The translations under genes and the position numbers were made by a program. The notes beneath the pieces were generated by a model that had not been told where the DNA came from, made no database searches, and saw nothing but the letters and a program-made list of their open reading frames with translations. Positions 42,344 to 52,250 of a DNA stretch of 64,000 nt are shown here, piece after piece; the stretch's first letter is position 1; every line of letters starts with the position of its first letter. The DNA lies in contig CAVYZX010000026.1 in assembly GCA_963773035.1 (NCBI GenBank), forward strand, positions 1-64,000. Direction: 5' to 3'. Source of the DNA: CAVRXZ01 sp963773035 (GTDB taxonomy: Bacteria; Acidobacteriota; Vicinamibacteria; Vicinamibacterales; CAVVIG01).

Positions 42344-42994
42344 TCAGAACGAGAAGCCGATCGAAAGTACGGCGAGATGATCGTCGGCGCCAGGGTTGAA
42401 CCAATAGAAGGTCGCATCAATCTTCGAGAACGAGACGCCGATGAGCGGGCCGCGCTGGATGTCGCGCTCCGTTTGGTACACGCGCGTCCGCTGTGTCACA
42501 AGACCCGCGCGCAGCCACTCTGTCGGCCGCACGCTCAGTTCAGACCACATGTAGAAGAACTTGGAGTCCGAATCATTCAGGTCGAAGACGTACTCCGCTT
42601 CGCCGTACGCCTCGAATCGCCAGACCGTGAAGTCGAGCTCGGCCGCAGGAATGATCCCGTCCACATCCCCGACCAGCCCTCCAATCATCGGCGTGACGGC
42701 GAACTTCACATCCTTCCCGAACTCGAAGTTGACGCCAGCGAAGAAGGAGAGCGACTTGCGATCTTCGTACGCGTAGCGCGTCTCGAGATGCAGCCAGTCC
42801 CGGTCCGCCTTGAACGTCGGTTGGATGTAGTCGGACTCGTCGGGCAGCATGTACCAAGCTCCGGAAATACTCCCGGACCACGCCGGCTCCGGGGCGGCCG
42901 AAGCGGGAGTGGGTTCCTGGCCGAGCGCGGGCCGCGACAGCGTCGTGGCGAGCGCGACCATCAGCGTCAGCCGACCAAGGAAAGCCCGTCTCAT
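42344..42994 (-). CDS. Outer-membrane beta-barrel protein (porin-like)
   Basis: The 216-residue protein has a signal peptide (LGRLTLMVALATTLSRPALG) and alternating strands typical of a small barrel (LHLETRYAYEDRKSLSFFAG, WRFEAYGEAEYVFDL, ending HLAVLSIGFSF with the terminal Phe). ATG 42994 follows AAGGAC. No specific family was recognised. It lies upstream of the ADOP permease on the same strand but is separated by the repeat-containing gap, so separate transcription is possible. Confidence 0.65.
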   Translation of the reverse strand: MRRAFLGRLTLMVALATTLSRPALGQEPTPASAAPEPAWSGSISGAWYMLPDESDYIQPTFKADRDWLHLETRYAYEDRKSLSFFAGVNFEFGKDVKFAVTPMIGGLVGDVDGIIPAAELDFTVWRFEAYGEAEYVFDLNDSDSKFFYMWSELSVRPTEWLRAGLVTQRTRVYQTERDIQRGPLIGVSFSKIDATFYWFNPGADDHLAVLSIGFSF

Positions 42995-43208
42995 TCCGCA
43001 GTCCTTTCTCAGAATGGCGGACGACACTACACCAGAAGCCGGGACGGTAGATTCATTCGCGCTCATACGAGACCAGCAGAGTAACCGGTCTGCGGTTTCA
43101 ACGTCCACTGGAAGGAGGCGTGTTTGGAACTCGATGTCCGGCCACGACATGTCGTGCTTGGTCCGATTTGCTTGATGGTGAAGTTATCGTCGACGACGAC
43201 CCGTCAAT

Positions 43209-43628
43209 TCATTGAATGACTCCCTGGCGCGCGCGCAGCATGCCGCCCGCCCATACGCACGGCAAGGCAGTCACGACCAGTAGCAGCGGATACCATCTCG
43301 GCCCGAAGGCCGGTCCAGCATTCCAGGTTGCAACCGCACCAACAGTCGCCGCGACAATCCCGATCGCACCGAGAACCATCACGTGCGACATCGGTCGCCG
43401 AGGCGCCAGCACGGCGGTCAGATAGCCTCCGATCACTGTGCACACCACCCTGTAGCTGGTTGCCAACATGAACAACCCATCTGACATCGCTTGGCCCCAG
43501 GGAGGAAAGACGCCGGTGGCATGCATGACGACATCCGTACCCAGCGAAAGCAGTGCGGTCGCGAAGAATCCTGCGGCGACCGCGGCCACACTTCGTCCAC
43601 GATTGTGCGATACGAGATCTGCAGTCAC
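43209..43628 (-). CDS. Small four-helix membrane protein
   Basis: The GTG start at 43628 overlaps the stop of the SRPBCC gene by four bases and gives 139 residues with about four hydrophobic helices (VAAVAAGFFATALLSLG, VVCTVIGGYLTAVLA, HVMVLGAIGIVAATVGAVA, LLLVVTALPCVWAGGML). No family was recognised. It is the third gene of an ArsR-SRPBCC-membrane operon and is probably co-regulated by the ArsR protein. Confidence 0.7.
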   Translation of the reverse strand: MTADLVSHNRGRSVAAVAAGFFATALLSLGTDVVMHATGVFPPWGQAMSDGLFMLATSYRVVCTVIGGYLTAVLAPRRPMSHVMVLGAIGIVAATVGAVATWNAGPAFGPRWYPLLLVVTALPCVWAGGMLRARQGVIQ

Positions 43629-44158
43629 GATCGACCGCCAGCCTGACGGCGCGCCGCAAGCACGGCGGCCAGCTTTTCGAGCTCGCTCTCCCACCCCATG
43701 GTGGCAAGCTTCGTCCATTCGTCGCTGTGCATGGCGTCGAACGTCAGGATCATGCGGACGCCGTCAACAATCGGCTGCAGTTCCACCACGGTGACGACGT
43801 CGTATGGGTCGACACCGGGGATGAAATCTGCCAGATGGATATACGCCAGCCGGCGCAGGGGCTCGATTTCCGTGAACGTGATGCGGGCTTCCTGCGTGAG
43901 CGGCATGCCTGCTTTTTTCAAGAACTCGATCTGGGGCGGATCGATCGCGGTCATGGCGTAGAGGAGCTCGCCTCCCGGGCGGAGATCGAGCTTCCGAACC
44001 GTGACTGCAAATCCACCGGGACCCCACCACGACTCGATGCCGTCCTTCGTGGTCCACAGCTCCCAGACGTCTTGAACCTCGGCTCGATACGTCCGTTCCA
44101 GTTTGATGCGGTTCCCGGTAACGGGCGCACCACTGCTGGCCTTGAGCGTGTCTGTCAT
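43625..44158 (-). CDS. SRPBCC (AHSA1-type) domain protein
   Basis: The 177-residue protein has the START-like fold of AHSA1 proteins: LERTYRAEVQDVWELWTTKD and WWGPGGFAVTVRKLDLRPGG near the N-terminus, TFDAMHSDEWTKLATMGWES at the C-terminus. ATG 44158 overlaps the ArsR stop (ATGA). ArsR-SRPBCC pairs are very common; the SRPBCC protein binds an unidentified hydrophobic ligand or changes sensitivity to the stress sensed by the regulator. Confidence 0.85.
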   Translation of the reverse strand: MTDTLKASSGAPVTGNRIKLERTYRAEVQDVWELWTTKDGIESWWGPGGFAVTVRKLDLRPGGELLYAMTAIDPPQIEFLKKAGMPLTQEARITFTEIEPLRRLAYIHLADFIPGVDPYDVVTVVELQPIVDGVRMILTFDAMHSDEWTKLATMGWESELEKLAAVLAARRQAGGRS

Positions 44159-44508
44159 GGTTTCCTCCGTGTGCGGCGGGAGCGCCGGCGTGCCTGTTGT
44201 CTGCGTGCGAGCGCCTCGCCAAACGCGTCGAGACGGCCCTCCCACAGCGCGCGGTACTGGCTGACCCACGCGTTCAGCTCGCGGAAGGGCTCGGGCCGCA
44301 GCGAATACAAGCGCCGCGGACCGTCGGGCCTGACCTGAACGAACCCGGCTTCCTCCAGAATGCGAAGGTGTCGCGAGACACCGGACTGGTGGATGTCCAT
44401 CCGCGCGACGAGGTCATTGACCGCCTGCTCGCCCGCGAGCAAGGCCTCGACGATCTCGAAGCGGCTTGGATCAGCGAGGGTCTGGAATACCGCGCTGTGC
44501 GTATTCAT
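44155..44508 (-). CDS. ArsR family winged-helix repressor
   Basis: The 117-residue protein is an ArsR/SmtB-type winged helix: FQTLADPSRFEIVEALLAGE, HQSGVSRHLRILEEAGFVQV and PRRLYSLRPEPFRELNAWV. There are no obvious metal-binding Cys pairs, as in the SRPBCC-linked subgroup. ATG 44508 was preferred over an upstream TTG at 44520. The palindrome at 44507-44534 overlaps the start codon and is a likely autoregulatory operator. Confidence 0.85.
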   Translation of the reverse strand: MNTHSAVFQTLADPSRFEIVEALLAGEQAVNDLVARMDIHQSGVSRHLRILEEAGFVQVRPDGPRRLYSLRPEPFRELNAWVSQYRALWEGRLDAFGEALARRQQARRRSRRTRRKP

Positions 44509-44534
44509 GCATATACACAATAGTGCATATGCAT
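44507..44534. promoter_or_regulatory. Inverted repeat at the ArsR start (candidate operator)
   Basis: ATGCATA and TATGCAT flank a 14-base centre (44507-44534). One arm includes the ArsR start codon. The position and the AT-rich symmetric form fit an autorepressor site. Confidence 0.4.
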
Positions 44535-44634
44535 GACGGTGTCAAGGAGGGCAGCCAGGAGGCAGCCTGCGATCAATATGGCAATCTTGTGGCGCATCGC
44601 TGGAAAGGCCGATTGGACCTTCGGTCGACCGCGC

Positions 44635-45033
44635 TCACTCGGGCCGGGCGCGGGAAACCGGCGGCACAACCGGCTTCTCAATCGCGCCGACGGCCTCACC
44701 GGCTTTGTCGGCCTGCTCGAGGTCCTTTTCCAGGAAGTAGTTCAGAAATGTCCTGATGACCGCGATGGCGCCGAGCTCGCCAATGTCCTTCCAGGTCGGA
44801 GAGATGACGCTCCCGATGATGTCGGCGGCCAGCTCGAATTCCAGCCCGAGCAGGAGCCACATCCCGAACCGCCGCCAGATCGACTTGCGCTCGCCGTGCG
44901 TCGCGCTGGGCGTGACGATGATCCACAGCAGCTTGGCGAACGACTCGAACGCTCCATAGGCAACGATGATTACGGCCGCCGCTTCGACCAGCAGACTGAT
45001 AGTGGTCGCGATCTTGGCGAACAGTTCCTCCAT
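44635..45033 (-). CDS. DUF1622 family membrane protein
   Basis: The 132-residue protein has the DUF1622 pattern: an N-terminal helix (ISLLVEAAAVIIVAYGAFES), a central charged segment and LLLGLEFELAADIIGSVISP followed by ELGAIAVIRTFLNYFLEKDL. Two to three membrane helices are predicted. The family has no known function. A perfect 15-bp inverted repeat lies 18 bases upstream of ATG 45033, so expression may be controlled there. Confidence 0.82.
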   Translation of the reverse strand: MEELFAKIATTISLLVEAAAVIIVAYGAFESFAKLLWIIVTPSATHGERKSIWRRFGMWLLLGLEFELAADIIGSVISPTWKDIGELGAIAVIRTFLNYFLEKDLEQADKAGEAVGAIEKPVVPPVSRARPE

Positions 45034-45050
45034 CGGTGCTCCTCACAGTT

Positions 45051-45086
45051 CACATAATCGATGATTTCAAGATCATCGATTATGTG
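45051..45086. promoter_or_regulatory. Perfect 15-bp inverted repeat upstream of the DUF1622 gene
   Basis: CACATAATCGATGAT (45051-45065), six bases TTCAAG, then its exact reverse complement (45072-45086). It is AT-rich in a GC-rich setting and lies 18 bp before the DUF1622 start. It could be a dimeric repressor site or an RNA hairpin; no run of T follows on the gene strand, so a terminator is less likely. Confidence 0.55.
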
Positions 45087-45246
45087 AGGCGACGCGACTA
45101 TAGCGAGTCACAAAGATGTTGCACCATTGCCTCTTGGTGCTAGTCGTGGTTCTCGACGGGCGCGAACGTGTCTTTTACGGCAAGCTCGAGAATTGGAAGG
45201 AGTGGATTAGCATCACAGAGCGGGCGGGACACCGTTGAGGAGAGCA

Positions 45247-45750
45247 ATGCGCCAAATCATGCCGGGACATCTATCAATCGTGCTGATCGCAGGCTTTTTC
45301 GCCATCTCGAGTTGTGCGAGACACGTGCCCAAACCGGCGGGCATCGCCCCAGGGACGCCCCACGTTTCGTGGGTCTTCATGAGCGGCGACCGCGATAATC
45401 CAGATCGCGAGTTCGTCTGCCAGTCCACCCCCGCGGGCGAATGCGTGATGCCCGTCAGCAGTCCGGAGAATCGGGTCTTTTCGGACCTCTTTTTCTACTA
45501 TCACGGCGCCGGCGGCGAGACGAAATATACCGGCTCGATTCAGATCGGATTCCTTCAAGGATCGCCAGATGCCCATAAAGTCGCGGTCAACATCACAGCA
45601 AAGAAAGACGGGATCACGAATATGAGCGTCCTGGACGCGGTCACGAGCACGCCTGGCACCTATGACGTGGCCTTCGACGTCGTCGCCACGTCGGTCGAGA
45701 ACGGAAGAAGGCAACCGATTCGAGACCGAGTGCCGGTCGTGGTCAAGTGA
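45247..45750 (+). CDS. Putative lipoprotein of unknown function
   Basis: The 167-residue protein has a lipoprotein signal (GHLSIVLIAGFFAISSC, Cys at the ISSC lipobox) and a mature beta-rich domain with two Cys (EFVCQSTPAGECVMP) followed by FFYYHGAGGETKYTGSIQIG. I do not recognise a family. GAGGAG precedes ATG 45247. It is 66 bases upstream of the kinase gene on the same strand and may be co-transcribed with it. Confidence 0.7.
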   Translation: MRQIMPGHLSIVLIAGFFAISSCARHVPKPAGIAPGTPHVSWVFMSGDRDNPDREFVCQSTPAGECVMPVSSPENRVFSDLFFYYHGAGGETKYTGSIQIGFLQGSPDAHKVAVNITAKKDGITNMSVLDAVTSTPGTYDVAFDVVATSVENGRRQPIRDRVPVVVK

Positions 45751-45815
45751 AAAGCGTCGCGAACGGCCGTTGTCGACTCGGCTCGACGCTATAAGATGTC
45801 TGAACTGGCCCATCA

Positions 45816-48800
45816 ATGGCGCTGAACGCAGCCGAACCCCGCTACGAGATCGTCGAAATCATCGGCCGAGGAGGCATGGGTGAAGTCTGTCTCGCCGATG
45901 ACGTGATGCTCGACCGCAAGGTCGCGCTCAAGTTCGTCGCGGCGCCGCACGACACGGATGGTTTGCAACAACTGCTGGGCGAGGCGCGCGCCGCCGCCGC
46001 TCTCGATCATCCGTTTATCTGCTCGATTTACGAAGTCACCACGCACAACGGTCGGCCCTGCATCGCCATGGAGTACGTCCGCGGCGAGTCGCTCGAACGG
46101 CGCCTGCGCGGCGGGCCGCTGCCGCTTGCCGAGGCCCTGCGCGTGGCCGAAGAGATTGCCGAGGCGCTCGACGCAGCGCACAAGCGGCTGGTCGTTCACC
46201 GCGATCTCAAGCCGGCGAACGTGATGCTCACCGAGGACGAGCACATCAAGGTCATGGACTTCGGGTTGGCGGCGCGCCTGTCGCACACCGACGCTGGCGA
46301 CCAGGCGCCGAGCATGACGATCGATCTCTCGGAACCCGTTCGAGGCACGCCGGCCTACATGGCGCCGGAACAGATTCGCGGCGAGCCGGCCGATCGCCGA
46401 TCCGATATTTTCGCGTTTGGCATTCTGCTCTACGAGGTGGTCTCGGGCACCAATCCGTTCAACCGCGGCTCAATCAATGCCACGCTGGCTGCGATTCTCA
46501 GCGATCCGTTCGCGACGCTCCACCATAAGCTGCCGGCGATTCCACCGGCGCTCGAAGCCCTTCTGGTACGGTTGCTCGCCAAGGATCCGGCCGCTCGACC
46601 TCAGTCTTTCGGCGACGTTCGCAGCGCTCTGCGCCGCCTATCGGTCGAAGTGTCTCCGTCGGGCACGTTCGCGCCGCAGGCCGTCGTCGATCAACCGTCG
46701 GCCGACACCGGCGCCGCACTGATTGGCCGCGACGCCGAGCGGGCGCAGCTGTTAGAGAGCTTCCATCAAGCGAAGTCCGGCCGCGGCAGCCTGATCCTGC
46801 TGCTCGGAGACGCGGGTATCGGCAAAACTCGATTGGCAGAAGAAGCCCTCGCGGCTGCGCGGCAGATCGGCGCTCAAACGCTCGTCGGCCGATGCTACGA
46901 GCAGGAGGACACGCCGGCGCTGATCCCGTACATCGAAATCCTCGAGGAGGCCTCCCGGCTGATGCCCGCCGCAGCGTTTCGGCAGGCAATTGGTCCGAGC
47001 GCACCGGAGCTGGCGAAGCTGATGCCCGAGCTTCACCGCCTGTTCCCGGACATAACGGCTCCGCTGGAGTTGCCGCCGCAGCTACAACAGCGGTTCCTGT
47101 TCACGAATGTCAGGGAGTTCTTCACGCGGAGCAGCCGGTTGACGCCGCTCGTGATCTTCATCGACGACCTGCAGTGGGCGGACGAGACGACGCTGCAGCT
47201 GACGCAGCACCTTGCGCAGCAGCTCGCCAACCTCCCTATCCTCTTCATCGCGGCATACCGCGAGGTGGAGGTCACCGCCACTGCCGCAAACAAAGGTCGG
47301 CTCCACCATCTGCTCGACCGAGTACGGAGTCAGGCGCATTCCGGCGCCGCCAACAATCAAGGCCACGCTCGATCAGCTCGTCGGCCAGCGCTACGCCCGT
47401 ACGATTACGCTGCGCCCGTTGAGCCAGCCAGAAGTTCAGGGGGTGCTCGCATCACTCGGACAGCCAAACCCGCCGGCGACGATCGTCCGGAAATTTGCCG
47501 ATCACACCGGCGGGAATCCGCTCTTCGTCGCCGAGCTGTTCCGGCACTTGAAGGAAGAAGGCCGGCTGTTCGACATACGCAATCACTGGACACGCGCCAT
47601 CGACTTCAACGATGTGGAGGTCCCCGACACGGTCCGCATCGTGCTGGAGCGCCGGTTGCAGCGCGTGTCTGCGGAAACTCTGAACGTGCTGAGAGCCGCG
47701 GCAGTGATTGGCCGCCACTTCGAGCCCGATCTGCTCGAGGATGTTGCCGAAATCGACAGCGACACATTGATGGCGGCGCTGGATGAGGCGGAGCAGACCC
47801 GCATCCTGAAAGGCCCCTCTGGACGACGCGACGTCACGTGGCGCTTCGCCCATCAACTGATCTGCCAGACGCTGACCGCCGGCGATCCCTCACCTGCGGC
47901 GACAGCGGCTTCACCTGCGCGTAGCCGACGCGATGGCGCAGCTCGACCGGGAATCCCGCGTCTACACATCCGGGATTGCGCATCATCTGTACTGCGCCGG
48001 CCGCCTGGCCGATCCCGGCCGCACGGCCCGCGCGCTGATCGCGGCAGGCGACGCCGCGCACGTCGTGTATCGCCACCGAGGAAGCGGTGCAACACTATCG
48101 CCGGGCGCTCGAGGTATTGCAGGACACGAGCGGCTACGAGAGCGAGCGGCTTTCGGTACAGGAAACGCTCGCGGATCTGCTGGCACTGCAGGGCGATCGG
48201 GCTGCGGCGATGGAGCACTACGACAGCGTCAGCAGCGCGTACCGCACTGCACAGGCAGCGGTCGATCAGGCGCGCATCGCCCGGAAGATCGGCACGCTCC
48301 ATTGGCACGCCGGCGATCGAACCGAAGCGATGGCGGCGTATCGCCAGGCGCTGGCATCGCTTTCCGGTTCAGCGGCGCATATCGAAGCAGCGCACCTCTA
48401 CCAGGAGCTGGGACTCGCCGCATTCCGCAGCGGCGACAACGAGAAGGCTCTCGAGTGGTCGGAGCGCGCGTTGCAGTCGGCCGAGCAGGCGCTCGCCGAG
48501 CCATCGGCCGGGGCGCCGACCCGAGTTCGCAAAGCCGCGACCGCGGCAATTGCACAGGCTACCAACACCATTGGGGTAGCGCTGGCACGATCGGGTCAGC
48601 TCGACGCCGCCCGCGAGCGCATCGAGCGCAGTCTCGGCGCCGCGCGGGACCACGAACTGCTCGATGTTGCCTGCCGCGCCTACGCCAATCTCGGCGTGCT
48701 TTACAGCTCCGTCGAGCCGAAACGTGCGATCGACGTGTCGCTGACGGGACTCGAGTTGGCGTCGAAAATCGGCGCCGCCGTCGCTCCAGTCCTATATCTA

Positions 48801-49183
48801 TGCGAACCTCGCCGCGGCGTACTGCGCGCTGACCGAGCGCTGCGAAACAGAAGGCCTTCAAGCGGCGCGAGGCGGCCGTGACGATCGACCGCGAGCTCGG
48901 ACAGCTGGACCATCTGGCCGTTCCGCTCATCGTGATGGCCCAGATTCATCAATGCCGCGGCGAGCTCCAGAAGGCAGTCGATGAGTATCACGAGGCGCTC
49001 ACGCTCGCCGAGAAGATCGGGGAGCCGCAGCTGATCCTCCCGTGTTACGACGGTCTCGCCACGATCCACCTGGATCGCGGCGATCGTGTTCAGGCGGAGG
49101 CACTCATGGCGAAAGCCCAGCAGCTGTGCGAACGGACCGGCCTCGATCCCGATGCGCTGCTCATGCTCCCCTTCTTGTGTTGA
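45816..49183 (+). pseudogene. Ser/Thr kinase / AAA ATPase / TPR signalling protein with about five frameshifts
   Basis: From ATG 45816 an intact kinase domain covers about 10-280 (GRGGMGEV, Lys39, HRDLKPANVM, GTPAYMAPEQI). Next comes an AAA/AfsR-type ATPase (LLGDAGIGKTRLAEEALAA, LVIFIDDLQWADETTLQL). The first frame ends at 47786, but similarity shifts frame near 47338 (ATLDQLVGQRYARTITLRPL) and again near 47885, 48068, 48785 and 48845, running through TPR repeats to DPDALLMLPFLC at 49183. Repaired length is about 1,120 residues, a known architecture for acidobacterial kinases. Uninterrupted similarity across the shifts argues for base-level errors rather than old decay. Confidence 0.75.
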
Positions 49184-49234
49184 CGTGTAGAATTGGCAAC
49201 TCCGCACATTAGTATTCGAAAAAAGGGTTCACCT

Positions 49235-49904
49235 ATGACGCAACCAGACCAAACACCCATTCAGCCCGGCGAGCAAGCGCCCGACTTCGCCGTACCGGCC
49301 GTGCACGAGGATCGAATCATTTCGTTGGCGGATTACCGCGGAAAGACGCCGCTGCTGCTCGGGCTGTTCAGGGGCCTGTACTGCCCGTTCTGCCGGCGCG
49401 CGCTGGCCCAGATGGCCACCTCGTCCGATCGCTTGAAATCGCTCGGCGTCGATTCGCCTGGCCATCGTCGGCACCGACCTCGATAATGCGCGGCTCTATT
49501 TCAAGTTCAGACCGACGCGCATGGCGCTCGGCGCTGATCCAAGTCTCACGACCCATCGCTCGTACGGCGTGCCACGGCCGGAGCCGACGCCGGAGTTGAT
49601 GCAAGCCATTGCCAATATTCACATCAACCCGACTGGAGAGCTCCCTGCGCCCGTGCCAATGCCCGCCGCCGGTGCCGCTCTCAACGCGCTCGACGGCTTT
49701 CAGCCAACGCCGGCCGACCAGCGGGATATGGAATCGACGTTTACGCAGTTGAAGGGCCAGTTCCTCATCGACCGCGACGGCGTCGTGCAGTGGGCCCACA
49801 TCGAATGCCAAGATGGCCTCTCCGGTCTCGGCAAGTTCCCTTCGCACGACGAACTGATTGACGCCGCCAGCCGCGTCATCGGCGGTACGCGGGTAGGCAC
49901 TTAA
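49235..49904 (+). pseudogene. AhpC/TSA-type redoxin domain protein, frameshifted near 49452
   Basis: ATG 49235 starts a thioredoxin-fold peroxiredoxin: QPGEQAPDFAVPAVHEDRII, LFRGLYCPFCRRALAQMATS (peroxidatic-type CPFC motif). A one-base shift near 49452 separates LKSLGV from the continuation AIVGTDLDNARLYFKFRPTR, which runs to the stop at 49904. Repaired length is about 222 residues. The CPFC dithiol is more like the redoxin subgroup than 2-Cys AhpC. It would reduce peroxides or disulfides in the cytoplasm. Confidence 0.72.
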
Positions 49905-50088
49905 GAAACACGTCAGGGCAGGGCTTAGGGCTAAGAGCTCAGGGCAACGTTTCCAGAGCCTCAATCAACGCAACCAGCAAATCCGGAGTTTCAGTCAAGA
50001 GGCGCAGTGTCCCGGTCATAGGACTCCGAAGTTCGTGGATGCAGAATCGGCCCGTGCACCGAACATCCACAACACGAGGAGCGACACC

Positions 50089-51511
50089 ATGCCACTGCTG
50101 CAACCCGACCCGACTTTCTACCCCTCACCAACCATGGCCATGCAGTCGCCACCGGAAACGTTCGCGTACGTGGCGCTCATCAACCCGCTGAACGATGGAC
50201 GCACCGACGCGCTCGGCGTAGTGGACGTCGACCCAGACTCGAAAGGCTACGGCCGACAAGTCGGTCAAGCCGACATGCCTCATGCCGGCGATGAGCTGCA
50301 TCATTTCGGCTGGAATGCCTGCAGTTCCTGCCTTTGCCCGTATGCGCCGCATCCGCATATGGAGAGGCGCTATCTGGTCGTACCGGGTATCAACTCGTCG
50401 CGCATCCACATTCTCGATACGAAACCCGATCCGCGCCAACCGAAGCTGGTGAAGGTCATCGAACCGGAAACCCTCGCCCGGCGCGCGGGCTACGCCGCCC
50501 CGCACACCGTTCATTGCGGACCGGATGGCATCTTCCTGAGCGCGCTTGGTGCGCCCGATGGCAACGGCCCCGGCGGCACCTTCATTCTCGATCCGGAAAC
50601 GTTCGACATCCGCGGACGATGGGAGCTGGACCGCGGACCGCAGGAACTGGCGTACGACGTGTGGTGGCACCTCGGGCTGGACACGATGATCACGAGCACC
50701 TGGGGCACACCCAACATGGTGAAGGACGGCGTGAACCCCGAGATTCTGCTCGGCGGCAAGTATGGAAAGTCACTGCACATGTGGGACCTGCGCCGGCGGC
50801 GTCACGTGCAGGAACTCACGCTTGGCGACGAGCAACAGATGACGCTCGAACTGCGGCCCGCTCACGACCCGACACGCGACTACGGATTTGCCGGTGTCGT
50901 GATCTCGTTGAAGGATCTTTCGTCATCGGTCTGGCTCTGGTACCGCGACACGACCAGGAAGAGTTCGAATGGATCGTCCGGCCCGTGGGCGGTGAAGAAG
51001 GTGATTGAAATCCCGGCTGAACCAGCCGATCCTGAAAAACTGCCGCCGTTCCTTAAGGGGTTCAAGGCCGTGGCGCCGCTGGTTACAGACCTCAACCTCT
51101 CGCTCGACGATCGTTACTTGTACGTCTCGTGCTGGGGACTGGGAGAGTTCATCCAGTACGACGTCACCGATCCGTTCCACCCGAAAAAAGTGAGCTCCCT
51201 CAAACTCGGAGGCATCGTCGGACGGACGGCACACCCGAGCATGCCTGGGACATCCACTCAACGGCGGACCGCAGATGGTCGAAATCAGCCGCGACGGCCG
51301 GCGCATCTACTTCACGAACAGCCTCTACACCCCTTGGGACAACCAGTTCTACCCCGATGGTGTGCAGGGGTGGATCGCGAAAGTCAACGTGCGGCCGGGA
51401 GGCGGGATGGATCTGGACAAGAACTTCTTCCTCGAGACGGGAAACATGCGGCCGCACCAGGTTCGACTGGAGGGTGGGGACGCTTCGTCCGACTCGTATT
51501 GTTACGCCTGA
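50089..51511 (+). pseudogene. Selenium-binding protein 1 / methanethiol oxidase family, frameshifted near 51255
   Basis: ATG 50089 (GAGGAG upstream) begins a SBP56-type protein: LHHFGWNACSSCLCPYAPHP, RRYLVVPGINSSRIHILDTK, PHTVHCGPDGIFLSALG, QELAYDVWWHLGLDTMITST. The shift near 51255 divides AHPSMPG from GGPQMVEISRDGRRIYFTNS, NQFYPDGVQGWIAKVNV and the end at 51511. Repaired length is about 473 residues, normal for the family. Bacterial homologues oxidise methanethiol to formaldehyde, sulfide and peroxide using copper; the conserved His residues (HHFGW, HTVH) are present. Confidence 0.8.
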
Positions 51512-51533
51512 ACCTAAAGCGTGTTGTTGGAAC

Positions 51534-51560
51534 CACAAAGATCACAAAGGACACAAAGAG
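51534..51560 (+). repeat. Three 9-bp tandem units (CACAAAGNN)
   Basis: CACAAAGAT, CACAAAGGA and CACAAAGAG follow each other without gap between the selenium-binding gene and the next membrane-protein gene. This resembles short extragenic tandem arrays scattered in many environmental genomes. No function is assigned. Confidence 0.5.
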
Positions 51561-51581
51561 CTTCGAAATCGCGAGGATCTT

Positions 51582-52217
51582 ATGGACTGGCCAGCGATGG
51601 TTTTTCTCGGGGCGTATCACGGCATCAATCCGGGCATGGGCTGGCTGTTTGCGGTGGCGTTGGGGATGCAGCAAGGCAGCGCGCGCGGTGTATGGAGTGC
51701 GCTGCCACCAATTGCACTCGGCCATGCCGTGGCCATCGGCATCGTCGTCGTAACCGTTGGACTGGCACAGGCCGTGGTACCGCCAGACGCGTTGAAAGTC
51801 GCGATCGCGTCGACGTTGACGATGCTGGGAATCTACCGGCTCTGGAGGCACCGGCATCCGAGGTTCGGCGGCATGCAGGTGGGCTTCCGCGATCTGACGG
51901 CCTGGTCGTTTCTCATGGCCTCGGCGCATGGCGCCGGATTCATGGTGTTGCCCTTCGTGATGCCCATACCAGCAACGCTATCGGCCGACGGCCATGCACA
52001 CGCCGGGCACATGGTTTCGACAGGTGCGAACGTGGCCGCGGCCGACGCGATCGCCGTCGCCATCCACACGCTGGCGTATCTCACGGTGATGGCACTGGCC
52101 GCGTGGGTTGTGTATCGCAGGCTGGGCCTGAGCCTTCTTCGCAAGGCCTGGTTCAACCTGGATTGGATGTGGGCGGCAGCCCTCGTGGCGACAGGTCTGT
52201 TCGTGCTCGTGAGGTAG
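51582..52217 (+). CDS. Six-helix membrane protein (metal or sulfur-compound transporter-like)
   Basis: The 211-residue protein starts MDWPAMVFLGAYHGINPGMG and has about six membrane helices with a His-containing loop (SADGHAHAGH). The first helix contains HGxNPxMGW and the third segment ALGHA, motifs reminiscent of small nickel/cobalt or sulfite transport proteins, but I cannot place it firmly. It follows the selenium-binding protein gene and precedes a DUF4395 gene on the same strand, so a link to sulfur or metal handling is possible. Confidence 0.65.
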   Translation: MDWPAMVFLGAYHGINPGMGWLFAVALGMQQGSARGVWSALPPIALGHAVAIGIVVVTVGLAQAVVPPDALKVAIASTLTMLGIYRLWRHRHPRFGGMQVGFRDLTAWSFLMASAHGAGFMVLPFVMPIPATLSADGHAHAGHMVSTGANVAAADAIAVAIHTLAYLTVMALAAWVVYRRLGLSLLRKAWFNLDWMWAAALVATGLFVLVR

Positions 52218-52250
52218 TCGACCAGCGTTCCGTGCGACAAGGAGGAGACA

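Noticed and set aside
44505..44699. Short minus-strand frame with a hydrophobic stretch
   Set aside because: It overlaps the ArsR start region and has no ribosome site or homology; it could be chance.
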